DNA of 6,403 nt, taken from contig JARFQQ010000220.1 of assembly GCA_029287695.1 (NCBI GenBank), forward strand, positions 1-6,403, given 5' to 3'. A program made the translations under genes and the position numbers. Positions within the stretch are counted from its first letter, which is position 1; each line of letters starts with the position of its first letter. Positions 1 through 6,403 of the stretch are shown one piece after another. The stretch comes from Gammaproteobacteria bacterium (GTDB lineage: Bacteria > Pseudomonadota > Gammaproteobacteria > Chromatiales > Chromatiaceae). The notes beneath the pieces were generated by a model. The model did not search any database, was not told the DNA's origin, and saw only the letters and a program-made list of their open reading frames with translations.

Positions 1-59
1 GGACAGTTCGCCACGCAGGCTCCCTTGAGAGAGTGAGCGTAAAACTACAAATATGTCAC

Positions 60-88
60 TGTTTTTTAAAGAATGCTGCGTATATAAT
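60..88 (+). promoter_or_regulatory. Candidate sigma-70 promoter of the L,D-transpeptidase gene
   Basis: A perfect TATAAT -10 box lies at 83-88 in an AT-rich leader, about 40 bases before the start codon at 128. At a 17-base spacing the -35 position (60-65) reads TGTTTT, a poor match to TTGACA, and there is no correctly spaced TGn extension. The strong -10 with a weak -35 could mean dependence on an activator or an alternative sigma factor, but that is inference. Transcription would start near 94-97, next to a 10-bp palindrome. Confidence 0.45.
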
Positions 89-97
89 TAAAAATAT

Positions 98-107
98 GTA
101 TGCATAC
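98..107. repeat. Perfect 10-bp palindrome GTATGCATAC in the ldtD leader
   Basis: The sequence GTATGCATAC equals its own reverse complement. It starts about ten bases after the TATAAT box, so it would overlap or directly follow the transcription start. That is a usual place for a repressor operator. The match does not extend cleanly outward: the next pair mismatches and the one after matches. It may be chance in an AT-rich stretch, and I recognise no regulator from it. Confidence 0.3.
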
Positions 108-127
108 GTTTTTGAAATAGCGGATTT

Positions 128-1966
128 ATGATGGCTTCGCGACTTCCAGCTGCTACCCGACCGGCAAGACCGATGGCCATTGGTCTCGGTGTACTGCTTT
201 CTTCGCTCCTTCTGCCCGCACAGGCGCCAGCAGAGGATTACAGCGATATCATGGGGGGGGCGAGTTCAGCGCCTGCCAGGATAACCCGTGAGACCATTAC
301 CACGGCCAGTGTCGAGCAACCTGTCGTCCAGACGGTGCAGCCCGAACAGAATATCCCGGACTACAGCAACCGGTCTCCGGGGAACTTCCCGGATTACACT
401 TTTCCGCCACTGGAACAACCGCTCTTTCCGGCTGTTGCGCCACTCCTCAACGGCCCCATGCAAGGCCGTTCTCTCGAATCGGGACTCGAGATCTATAACG
501 GCGCCTCCAGGAAAGCGACCATCAGAAGCTTCTACGAGCAGCGCTCCTTCGCGAGGGCGTGGACCAGCGACAACAGTGCACGCGAGAGTGCATGGCAAGC
601 CGTTGAACTTCTCGAACAGTCTGCGCTCGAAGGCCTCAACCCGGGCGAATACCACGTCGATGAAATCAGGCAGGCCTATGTCAACGGTGATTTCACCCTG
701 CTTGAACTGCTGCTGACGGATAATGTGCTGCGCTACGCCTCCCACGTGCGTGACGGGCAATATACACCCTCGGCAGTCGATCCCCACTGGATGATCAAGT
801 TCGAGGTTCGTGGCGATATTGTCACACAGCTCAACAAGGCGCTCGGTGAGCGCAGGGTCGGTGAGTATCTCCGCAATCTCGTCCCTCCCCATGTTGTCTA
901 CCAAAACCTGCGTCGCCAACTGCGCACCCATGCGGAACTGGCGAACAACGGCGGCTGGCCAGGGTTTCCTTCCAGCGGAATGACGATCAAGCCCGGTATG
1001 AGGCACCCGCACGTGGCACTATTGCGCGCTCGCCTGGCCGTCACCGATGGCGCTGACAGCTATTATGTTTCCGATCCGGAATATTTCGATCAGGACCTTC
1101 AGGCTGCACTCGAAAATTTCCAGTCTCGACATGGACTCAATGCAGACGGCGTGATCGGACCGAAAACACGCGAGGCGCTCTCGGTTCCTGTGCAGAACCG
1201 CGTACGCCAGATTCTTGCCTCCATGGAACGTTTCCGCTGGATACCACGCAACCTCGGCAATACCAATGTCGTCGTCAACGTGCCAGCTTTCCGACTCTGG
1301 TACACGGAAAACGGCTCCAGTGCGCTCACGATGCGCACGATCGTTGGCAAGACGCGGGTTGACCACCAGACGCCGAGTTTTACGGACAGAATGCAGTATC
1401 TCGTGCTCAATCCGAACTGGAACGTGCCGAGCAGCATAGCCTCCAAGGAGATTTCCAAGGAGGTCAGCGAGGATCCCGAGTATCTCGACCGTGGTGGCTA
1501 CACGGTCTTTGACAGTTCAGGAAACGTGATCGATCCGACAACCATCGAATGGTCACAATATGGCGGGCACAATCCGCTGCCATACCGAATCGTGCAATCA
1601 CGCGGGGCGGACGGCGTGCTCGGGAGCGTCAAGTTCATGTTCCCGAATCGCCATGGCATCTACCTCCATGACACCCAGACCCGCCACCTTTTCAAGAAAG
1701 ACGAGCGTGCATACAGCCATGGTTGCATCCGCATCGAAAAGCCGATGGAACTTGCTTCCAGACTCCTCGGCGGCTCACCGGAAGAGATCGACGAGATGAT
1801 TCGCAACTCCAGCAAGAACCGCCACATCGATCTGCAAGTCGAGATTCCCGTCTACCTCGTCTATATGACGGCCTGGGTCGATGAAGACGCCATGCACTTC
1901 TACGACGACCTCTACAACCGGGATCGCGACCTCGTCGTGATGAATACATCCAAGCGACGCGTCTGA
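128..1966 (+). CDS. ldtD: Murein L,D-transpeptidase, YcbB/LdtD family
   Basis: This enzyme forms 3-3 (mDAP-mDAP) cross-links in periplasmic peptidoglycan through a catalytic cysteine. Residues 1-35 form a Sec-type signal peptide: an Arg-containing n-region, a hydrophobic core around 17-30, and likely cleavage after AQA or APA (33-35). A Pro-rich, probably disordered linker follows (about 36-115), then the helical scaffold region (about 116-280), a peptidoglycan-binding-1 domain (about 290-353, with the DGVIGPKTREAL signature), and the YkuD catalytic domain (about 378-575). The catalytic domain contains HGIYLHDT (509-516) and the active-site motif SHGCIR, with His531 and Cys533. The length of 612 aa is close to E. 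coli LdtD (about 615). Tandem ATG codons occur at 128 and 131 with no clear Shine-Dalgarno sequence. I kept 128 because it gives a good signal peptide; ATG 173 would start just before the hydrophobic core and remove most of the n-region. A run of eight G lies at 253-260, within codons 42-45. The gene has its own terminator. The family call is firm. Which Ldt paralogue it matches rests on domain order, length and the neighbouring mepK. Confidence 0.93.
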   Translation: MMASRLPAATRPARPMAIGLGVLLSSLLLPAQAPAEDYSDIMGGASSAPARITRETITTASVEQPVVQTVQPEQNIPDYSNRSPGNFPDYTFPPLEQPLFPAVAPLLNGPMQGRSLESGLEIYNGASRKATIRSFYEQRSFARAWTSDNSARESAWQAVELLEQSALEGLNPGEYHVDEIRQAYVNGDFTLLELLLTDNVLRYASHVRDGQYTPSAVDPHWMIKFEVRGDIVTQLNKALGERRVGEYLRNLVPPHVVYQNLRRQLRTHAELANNGGWPGFPSSGMTIKPGMRHPHVALLRARLAVTDGADSYYVSDPEYFDQDLQAALENFQSRHGLNADGVIGPKTREALSVPVQNRVRQILASMERFRWIPRNLGNTNVVVNVPAFRLWYTENGSSALTMRTIVGKTRVDHQTPSFTDRMQYLVLNPNWNVPSSIASKEISKEVSEDPEYLDRGGYTVFDSSGNVIDPTTIEWSQYGGHNPLPYRIVQSRGADGVLGSVKFMFPNRHGIYLHDTQTRHLFKKDERAYSHGCIRIEKPMELASRLLGGSPEEIDEMIRNSSKNRHIDLQVEIPVYLVYMTAWVDEDAMHFYDDLYNRDRDLVVMNTSKRRV

Positions 1967-1990
1967 TTCAGACACCTTTATGGCTTTCCG

Positions 1991-2015
1991 AACCCGGCTC
2001 AATGCCGGGTTTTTT
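1991..2015 (+). terminator. Rho-independent terminator after ldtD
   Basis: An 8-bp perfect stem, AACCCGGC (1991-1998) with GCCGGGTT (2004-2011), closes a 5-base loop. The right arm runs into a T tract ending at 2015, so the T run overlaps the arm. It starts 25 bases after the ldtD stop codon and should separate ldtD transcription from mepK. Confidence 0.9.
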
Positions 2016-2043
2016 GCGATCAGCAGGGTGGTATGCGACAGTG

Positions 2044-2072
2044 TTGAGAAATTCCAGTTATCTTGATACGAT
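2044..2072 (+). promoter_or_regulatory. Candidate extended -10 promoter of mepK
   Basis: TTGAGA (2044-2049, five of six matches to TTGACA) is followed after exactly 17 bases by TACGAT (2067-2072, four of six matches to TATAAT). TGA sits directly before it (2064-2066) as a TGn extended -10 element. Transcription would start near 2079, about 40 bases before the preferred start codon. The site lies between the ldtD terminator and mepK, where a promoter is needed if mepK is transcribed on its own. Confidence 0.5.
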
Positions 2073-2105
2073 GACGTACATTCTAAACAGTCTTGCTAAA
2101 AAGAC

Positions 2106-2111
2106 GGGGGG
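2106..2111 (+). promoter_or_regulatory. G-rich ribosome binding site deciding the mepK start
   Basis: Six G residues lie directly against the ATG at 2112 but 6 bases before the in-frame ATG at 2118. Only the second ATG has normal Shine-Dalgarno spacing, so 2118 is the preferred start. The G run would pair with the CCUCC of 16S rRNA using G-U wobbles, so it is an imperfect site. Confidence 0.5.
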
Positions 2112-2117
2112 ATGTAC

Positions 2118-2705
2118 ATGAATTTACTGGATTTTCCACCATCCGGAAAAAGCCGGCGACATTTTCTGAAAACCGCAGGCGCCATCGCCACCTTCCTTGC
2201 CTCACCAGCCGCTCTCGCAAAATCCCGAAAACTCACAGGCTCCCGCACCATCTCACTCCACAACCTCCACACTGAAGAAAAGATCAAGGTCGACTACTGG
2301 GTCGACGGCAAGTATGAGCCGGAGGCTCTGGCGGAGATTGACCTTGTGTTGCGTGACCATCGAGCCAATGAAGTCTGCTCCATGGATCCCAAGCTCATCG
2401 ATATTCTTCACAGTATCCAGCAGCGGACGCTCGGCAGTACCGGCAAGCCTGTCGAGGTGGTTTCTGCATACCGCTCACCGATTACCAACAACAACATGCG
2501 CCGCTACAAGCGCGGCGTTGCCAAGAACAGTTTCCACATGCTTGGTCAGGCCGTGGATATCCGGGTGCCGGGCATTGATCATCAGGATCTCTACCGTGCA
2601 GCGGTAGGTCTCGAAGAGGGGGGGATCGGTTACTACGGACGTGCCGGTTTCGTGCATCTCGACACGGGAAAATTCCGTACCTGGGGAGGTCGCAGAAAAG
2701 CCTGA
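2118..2705 (+). CDS. mepK: Tat-exported MepK/YcbK-like peptidoglycan endopeptidase (DUF882, M15-type)
   Basis: This is a predicted periplasmic zinc peptidase. The E. coli homologue MepK (YcbK) cleaves mDAP-mDAP (3-3) cross-links made by L,D-transpeptidases. Counting from ATG 2118 (195 aa), residues 12-18 read SRRHFLK, an almost ideal twin-arginine motif. A hydrophobic stretch and SPAALA follow, with likely cleavage after residue 34. E. coli YcbK also carries a Tat signal. The mature domain has the DUF882 opening (SLHNLHTEEKIK), VVSAYRSPITNN, and the M15-type metal-site residues His140 and Asp147 in SFHMLGQAVD and His180 in FVHLDTG. The length is close to the E. coli protein. An alternative start at ATG 2112 adds two residues but abuts the G-rich ribosome binding site. 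The gene follows ldtD as in E. coli, but terminators lie on both sides, so it is probably monocistronic. A seven-G run occurs at 2618-2624. Cleavage specificity is inferred from homology and from the adjacent ldtD. Confidence 0.9.
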   Translation: MNLLDFPPSGKSRRHFLKTAGAIATFLASPAALAKSRKLTGSRTISLHNLHTEEKIKVDYWVDGKYEPEALAEIDLVLRDHRANEVCSMDPKLIDILHSIQQRTLGSTGKPVEVVSAYRSPITNNNMRRYKRGVAKNSFHMLGQAVDIRVPGIDHQDLYRAAVGLEEGGIGYYGRAGFVHLDTGKFRTWGGRRKA

Positions 2706-2729
2706 TTTTCTCGCGTTCCGTCGCCTAAG

Positions 2730-2756
2730 CCCCGGCCCTGTGTGCCGGGGTTTTTT
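2730..2756 (+). terminator. Rho-independent terminator after mepK
   Basis: A perfect 7-bp GC-only stem, CCCCGGC (2730-2736) with GCCGGGG (2744-2750), closes a 7-base loop and is followed by six T (2751-2756). It lies 25 bases after the mepK stop, the same distance as the ldtD terminator from its gene, and should isolate gyrA from upstream transcription. Confidence 0.92.
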
Positions 2757-2797
2757 GTGCCTGTTTCCATGTCTCGGAAATGGGAAATATGGTAAGA

Positions 2798-2826
2798 TTA
2801 ACAGCTTGAAATCCCATAAATAAAAG
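2798..2826 (+). promoter_or_regulatory. Candidate gyrA promoter
   Basis: TTAACA (2798-2803, five of six matches to TTGACA) and TAAAAG (2821-2826, four of six matches to TATAAT) are separated by 17 bases. Transcription would start near 2833, giving a leader of about 35 bases. A weaker alternative is TTTCCA (2764-2769) with TATGGT (2788-2793) at 18-base spacing. A promoter is expected here because a strong terminator lies just upstream, but the choice between these boxes is uncertain. Confidence 0.38.
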
Positions 2827-2867
2827 AGCCGGAAAAGTGCGGCCCTCCTGCATTTTTCGATCCCCTT

Positions 2868-5468
2868 ATGACAGAATTCGCCAAGGAAATCCTACCGATC
2901 AATCTCGAAGACGAGATGCAGCAGTCCTACCTGGACTATGCCATGAGCGTGATTGTCGGACGCGCGCTTCCGGACGTACGGGACGGGCTGAAACCGGTTC
3001 ATCGCCGTGTGCTTTTCGCGATGAACGAACTCGGAAACGACTGGAACAAGCCCTACAAGAAATCGGCACGCATCGTCGGTGATGTCATCGGTAAATACCA
3101 CCCGCATGGCGATACTGCCGTATACGACACCATCGTGCGGATGGCACAGCCATTCTCGATGCGCTACATGCTCGTGGATGGCCAGGGCAACTTCGGTTCC
3201 GTGGATGGCGATTCGCCTGCAGCGATGCGATACACCGAAATTCGCATGGCGAAGATTGCCCACTCGATGCTCGAGGACATCGACAAGGAGACAGTCGACT
3301 TCATCCCCAACTATGACGGCTCGGAACACGAGCCATCCGTGCTGCCAGCGCGCATACCGAACCTGCTTGTCAACGGCTCGGCAGGTATTGCGGTTGGCAT
3401 GGCAACCAATATCCCGCCCCACAACCTCACGGAGACGGTCAACGCCTGTATCGCGATGATCGACAACCCCGATATCGATCTGAAGGCGCTCATCGAGCAC
3501 CTGCCCGGGCCTGACTTCCCGACGGCTGGCATCATCAACGGTGCTGCCGGTATTCACCAGGCCTACAGAACCGGGCGCGGGCGTATCTATGTACGTGCGC
3601 GCACCGAGATGGAGACGGATGAGAAAGGGCGTGAACGCATCATCGTCACGGAGCTGCCTTACCAGGTCAACAAGGCAAGGTTGCTCGAAAAAATTGCTGA
3701 ACTGGTCAAGGACAAGAAGATCGAGGGCATCACCGGACTGCGTGACGAATCCGACAAGGATGGCATGCGCATGGTGATCGAACTGCGCCGCGGCGAGGTT
3801 TCCGAGGTCGTGCTGAACAACCTGTTCCAGCACACCCAGATGCAGAACGTTTTCGGCATCAACATGGTTAGCCTGGTCGACGGGCAGCCGCGTACGCTGA
3901 ACCTTCGCCAGACACTCGAGTACTTCCTGCGTCACCGCCGTGAAGTCGTCACCCGCAGGACGCTGTTTAATCTGCGCAAGGCGCGTAACAGGGCGCACAT
4001 CCTGGAAGGGCTTGCGGTTGCACTTGCGAACATCGATGAGGTCATCGAGCTTATCAAGAAAGCACCGAGTCCGGCCGTGGCCAGGGAGCAGATCGTCGAG
4101 CGCGTCTGGGAGTCGGGTACCGTCGAGTCGATGCTGCAGCGTGCCGGTGCAGAAGCGACCAGGCCGGAAGAGCTCCCGGAGGGCTTCGGGCTTCTAGACG
4201 ACGGTTACCACCTCACGGAAAAACAGGCCCAGGCCATACTCGACTTGCGTCTGCAGAAGCTGACGGGACTCGAGCAGGACAAGATCATCAGCGAATACGA
4301 GGAGATCCTCGAACGCATTGCCGAGTTGCTCTCTATTCTCTCGAGTTCGGAGCGCCTCATGCAGGTGATTCGCGAGGAGCTCGAGGAGATCAGGGAAGAG
4401 TTTGGCGACGAGCGCCGTACCGAGATCATCGCGAACCAGCTCGACCTGACCAGCGAAGACCTGATACCCGAAGAGGATATGGTCGTGACCATTTCTCACC
4501 AGGGATATGCCAAGTCCCAGCCTCTCGAAACCTACCAGGCGCAGAAGCGTGGCGGAAAAGGGAAAGCGGCCACCAGGATCAAGGACGAGGACTTTGTCGA
4601 CAAGCTCTTTGTCGCCAACACCCATGACACCATTCTCTGCTTCTCCAGCCGCGGACGGGTCTACTGGCTCAAGGTTTACCAGCTGCCCCAGGCCGGCCGT
4701 AATGCACGTGGCAGACCCATGAACAATCTCTTGCCACTCGAGGAAAGCGAGCGTATCAACGCCGTCCTGCCGGTACGTGATTATCCCGAGGACAAGTTCA
4801 TTTTCATGGCGACAAGTTCGGGTACGGTCAAGAAGACCCCCCTGCAGGCATTCTCACGTCCGCTCAAGAGCGGCATCATCGCGCTCGGCCTCAGGGACGA
4901 GGATCGCCTGATCGGTGTCGATATCACTGACGGTGACCAGGACGTGATGCTTTTCACATCGGCCGGCAAGGCGATCCGTTTCCACGAATCTCAGGTGCGC
5001 GCCATGGGGCGGACGGCTGCCGGTGTTCGGGGGATCAAGGTTGCAGAAGGGCAGGTCGTCATCTCGCTCATGATCGCGCGTGATGATGCCAGGGTGCTGA
5101 CTGCCACAGAAAACGGTTTCGGCAAGTGCACCCCGGTTGATGATTATCCCGTCAGGGGACGCGGGGGCATGGGGGTCATCTCCATCAGCACCAACGAGCG
5201 CAACGGTCAACAGGTGGGTGCGGTCATCGTTGACGAGGACGATGAAATCATGCTGATCACCAACGGCGGTACCCTTGTGCGCACGGGCGTAGAGGATGTC
5301 TCCGTATCGGGCCGCAGTGCCATGGGCGTCAAGCTCATCAGGTTGTCGAACGACGAGCGCCTGATCGGCATTGAGCGCGTCGAAATGCTCGAAGGCGAGG
5401 TGGATGATAGCGACACCGGCGAGTCCGACGGCGGCGAACAGAATCAGAACGATATTTCCGAGGAGTAA
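2868..5468 (+). CDS. gyrA: DNA gyrase subunit A
   Basis: GyrA is the breakage-reunion subunit of the cytoplasmic A2B2 gyrase, which introduces negative supercoils using ATP. The start at 2868 is supported by an N-terminus that aligns with E. coli GyrA, although no Shine-Dalgarno sequence precedes it. The catalytic winged-helix and tower core occupies about residues 30-480. It contains Arg32, Arg47, the KYHPHGD motif (76-82) and the catalytic Tyr122 in AAMRYTEIR. The quinolone-resistance region reads GDTAVYD, with Thr83 and Asp87. The C-terminal DNA-wrapping beta-pinwheel follows. Its GyrA box is QKRGGKG (559-565), one conservative change from the usual QRRGGKG, and this separates it from ParC. 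The last 25 or so residues are acidic, as in E. coli. At 866 aa it is close to E. coli GyrA (875) and shows no intein, insertion or frameshift. No terminator follows, so serC is probably cotranscribed. Confidence 0.99.
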   Translation: MTEFAKEILPINLEDEMQQSYLDYAMSVIVGRALPDVRDGLKPVHRRVLFAMNELGNDWNKPYKKSARIVGDVIGKYHPHGDTAVYDTIVRMAQPFSMRYMLVDGQGNFGSVDGDSPAAMRYTEIRMAKIAHSMLEDIDKETVDFIPNYDGSEHEPSVLPARIPNLLVNGSAGIAVGMATNIPPHNLTETVNACIAMIDNPDIDLKALIEHLPGPDFPTAGIINGAAGIHQAYRTGRGRIYVRARTEMETDEKGRERIIVTELPYQVNKARLLEKIAELVKDKKIEGITGLRDESDKDGMRMVIELRRGEVSEVVLNNLFQHTQMQNVFGINMVSLVDGQPRTLNLRQTLEYFLRHRREVVTRRTLFNLRKARNRAHILEGLAVALANIDEVIELIKKAPSPAVAREQIVERVWESGTVESMLQRAGAEATRPEELPEGFGLLDDGYHLTEKQAQAILDLRLQKLTGLEQDKIISEYEEILERIAELLSILSSSERLMQVIREELEEIREEFGDERRTEIIANQLDLTSEDLIPEEDMVVTISHQGYAKSQPLETYQAQKRGGKGKAATRIKDEDFVDKLFVANTHDTILCFSSRGRVYWLKVYQLPQAGRNARGRPMNNLLPLEESERINAVLPVRDYPEDKFIFMATSSGTVKKTPLQAFSRPLKSGIIALGLRDEDRLIGVDITDGDQDVMLFTSAGKAIRFHESQVRAMGRTAAGVRGIKVAEGQVVISLMIARDDARVLTATENGFGKCTPVDDYPVRGRGGMGVISISTNERNGQQVGAVIVDEDDEIMLITNGGTLVRTGVEDVSVSGRSAMGVKLIRLSNDERLIGIERVEMLEGEVDDSDTGESDGGEQNQNDISEE
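5461..5465 (+). promoter_or_regulatory. serC ribosome binding site inside the gyrA 3' end
   Basis: AGGAG (extended to GAGGAG from 5460) occupies the last sense codons of gyrA and ends 10 bases before the serC ATG at 5476. It is the best Shine-Dalgarno match before any gene in the window. Ribosomes finishing gyrA would cover it, which fits translational coupling. Confidence 0.75.
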
Positions 5469-5475
5469 TCAATCA

Positions 5476-6403
5476 ATGGCACGAGTTTTCAATTTCAGTG
5501 CGGGTCCTGCTGCACTGCCTGAAGCCGTACTCGAAAGGGCGCAGAACGAGATGCTTGAGTGGCATGGCTCAGGCATGTCTGTCATGGAAATGAGCCACCG
5601 CGGCAAGGATTTCATGTCCATCGCTGCAAAGGCGGAAGCCGACTTGCGTGAGCTCATGCAGATCCCTGCCAATTACAAGGTACTCTTTTTACAGGGCGGG
5701 GCATCCTCCCAGTTCGCGATGGTGCCGATGAACCTGCTCGGAGACAAGACTTCGGCCGACTACATCAACACGGGCTCCTGGTCGAAGAAGGCGATTGCCG
5801 AGGCGAACCGTTTCTGTGATGTGAATGTCATCGCATCCACAGAAGAGAGCAATTTCACCTCTGCGCCGGCTGCCGGCGAGTACAGGATTTCTCCGGATGC
5901 GGCCTATGTCCACTACACGCCAAACGAGACGATCGGCGGTGTCGAATTTGACCATGTCCCGGATACCGGTGACATTCCGCTCATAGCCGATATGTCGTCG
6001 ACGATCCTGTCGCGTCCGATCGATGTCGAGAAATTCGGATTGATCTACGCAGGGGCCCAGAAGAACATCGGGCCGGCCGGACTGACGCTCGTCATCGTGC
6101 GCGATGACCTTATCAGCCAGGATTTACCGGAAAGCGTTCCCAGTATGTTCCGCTATGCGACACATGCGGAAAACGGCTCCATGTATAACACGCCGCCCAC
6201 CTTCGGCTGGTATCTCGCCGGGCTCGTGTTCGAATGGCTGAAGGAGCTCGGTGGCCTCGAGTCGATGGAGGAAATCAACCAGCGCAAGGCCAGGCTGCTC
6301 TACGATACCATCGACAACTCGGTTTTCTATGAAAACCCTGTCGAGCAACGCAATCGTTCATGGATGAATGTGCCCTTCACACTGATCAACCCGGAACTGG
6401 ATG
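5476..6403 (+). CDS. serC: Phosphoserine aminotransferase, 3' end cut by the window edge
   Basis: SerC converts 3-phosphohydroxypyruvate and glutamate to O-phosphoserine and 2-oxoglutarate, the second step of serine synthesis. In many gammaproteobacteria it also makes 4-phosphohydroxy-threonine for pyridoxal phosphate synthesis. It is a cytoplasmic class V, PLP-dependent homodimer. Visible landmarks are the N-terminal FNFSAGPAALP, SHRGK with His41 and Arg42 for substrate binding, the phosphate-cradling GGASSQF (74-80), Asp172 in ADMSS contacting the pyridine nitrogen, the PLP lysine Lys196 in GAQKNIGPAG, and YNTPPTF (237-243). The window holds 309 codons plus one base. Against the usual 360 or so residues, about 50 C-terminal residues lie beyond the edge. 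No internal stop or frameshift is seen. It starts 7 bases after the gyrA stop, as in the gyrA-serC(-pheA) order of Pseudomonas. Confidence 0.97.
   Translation, partial: MARVFNFSAGPAALPEAVLERAQNEMLEWHGSGMSVMEMSHRGKDFMSIAAKAEADLRELMQIPANYKVLFLQGGASSQFAMVPMNLLGDKTSADYINTGSWSKKAIAEANRFCDVNVIASTEESNFTSAPAAGEYRISPDAAYVHYTPNETIGGVEFDHVPDTGDIPLIADMSSTILSRPIDVEKFGLIYAGAQKNIGPAGLTLVIVRDDLISQDLPESVPSMFRYATHAENGSMYNTPPTFGWYLAGLVFEWLKELGGLESMEEINQRKARLLYDTIDNSVFYENPVEQRNRSWMNVPFTLINPELD

Noticed and set aside
1..127. Possible end of an upstream gene in the first 35 or so bases; frame 1 is open until TGA at 34-36.
   Set aside because: Only 11 codons are visible, with no recognisable motif, and the other frames are equally uninformative. 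The stretch cannot be assigned.
266..1012. A 248-codon open frame on the minus strand inside ldtD.
   Set aside because: It is antisense to a well-supported gene, has no recognisable motif, and contains the biased composition expected of a shadow frame.
2112..2117. ATG at 2112 as the mepK start.
   Set aside because: The G-rich ribosome binding site directly touches this ATG, leaving no spacing. ATG 2118 has a 6-base gap. The 2112 start remains possible, and the difference is only two residues.
2892..3998. A 368-codon open frame on the minus strand inside gyrA.
   Set aside because: It lies wholly antisense to strongly conserved gyrA codons and its translation has no recognisable domain. It is a typical shadow of GC-rich coding sequence.
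2868..5468. Topoisomerase IV subunit ParC instead of GyrA.
   Set aside because: The near-canonical GyrA box at 559-565, the full six-blade-length C-terminal domain, the 866-residue length, the acidic tail and the serC neighbour all indicate GyrA.
5476..6403. serC as a truncated pseudogene.
   Set aside because: The frame is open to the last base and all catalytic residues are present. The missing C-terminus is due only to the window edge.

Overview
This window carries four genes, all on the + strand, from the chromosome of a bacterium that is most likely a moderately GC-rich gammaproteobacterium. The evidence is the order gyrA-serC (known from Pseudomonas and relatives), a GyrA whose N-terminal residue numbering matches the E. 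coli and Pseudomonas proteins, and an ldtD-mepK pair arranged like ycbB-ycbK in E. coli. I cannot name the species. I see no insertion sequence, phage gene, CRISPR array, tRNA or rRNA.

Layout: 1-127 is an AT-rich leader with a perfect TATAAT box and a short palindrome. 128-1966 encodes an exported YcbB/LdtD-type L,D-transpeptidase and is followed by a strong intrinsic terminator (1991-2015). 2016-2117 is a short spacer with a plausible extended -10 promoter and a G-rich ribosome binding site. 2118-2705 encodes a Tat-exported MepK/YcbK-like (DUF882, M15-type) zinc peptidase and is followed by a second terminator (2730-2756). 2757-2867 is the gyrA leader. 2868-5468 is full-length gyrA. serC starts 7 bases after the gyrA stop and runs off the right edge of the window.

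The genes form two functional blocks. In the first, LdtD makes 3-3 (mDAP-mDAP) peptidoglycan cross-links and MepK is the type of hydrolase that cuts them, so a maker and a cutter of the same bond sit side by side but as separately terminated units. The second is a gyrA-serC operon: DNA gyrase subunit A, then phosphoserine aminotransferase for serine and pyridoxal phosphate synthesis. No terminator separates them, and the serC ribosome binding site lies inside the end of gyrA.

I found no undescribed system. The points most worth a second look are the adjacent 3-3 cross-link maker and cutter, the G-homopolymer tracts confined to those two cell-wall genes, the palindrome at the expected transcription start of ldtD, and the absence of a Shine-Dalgarno sequence in front of gyrA and ldtD.
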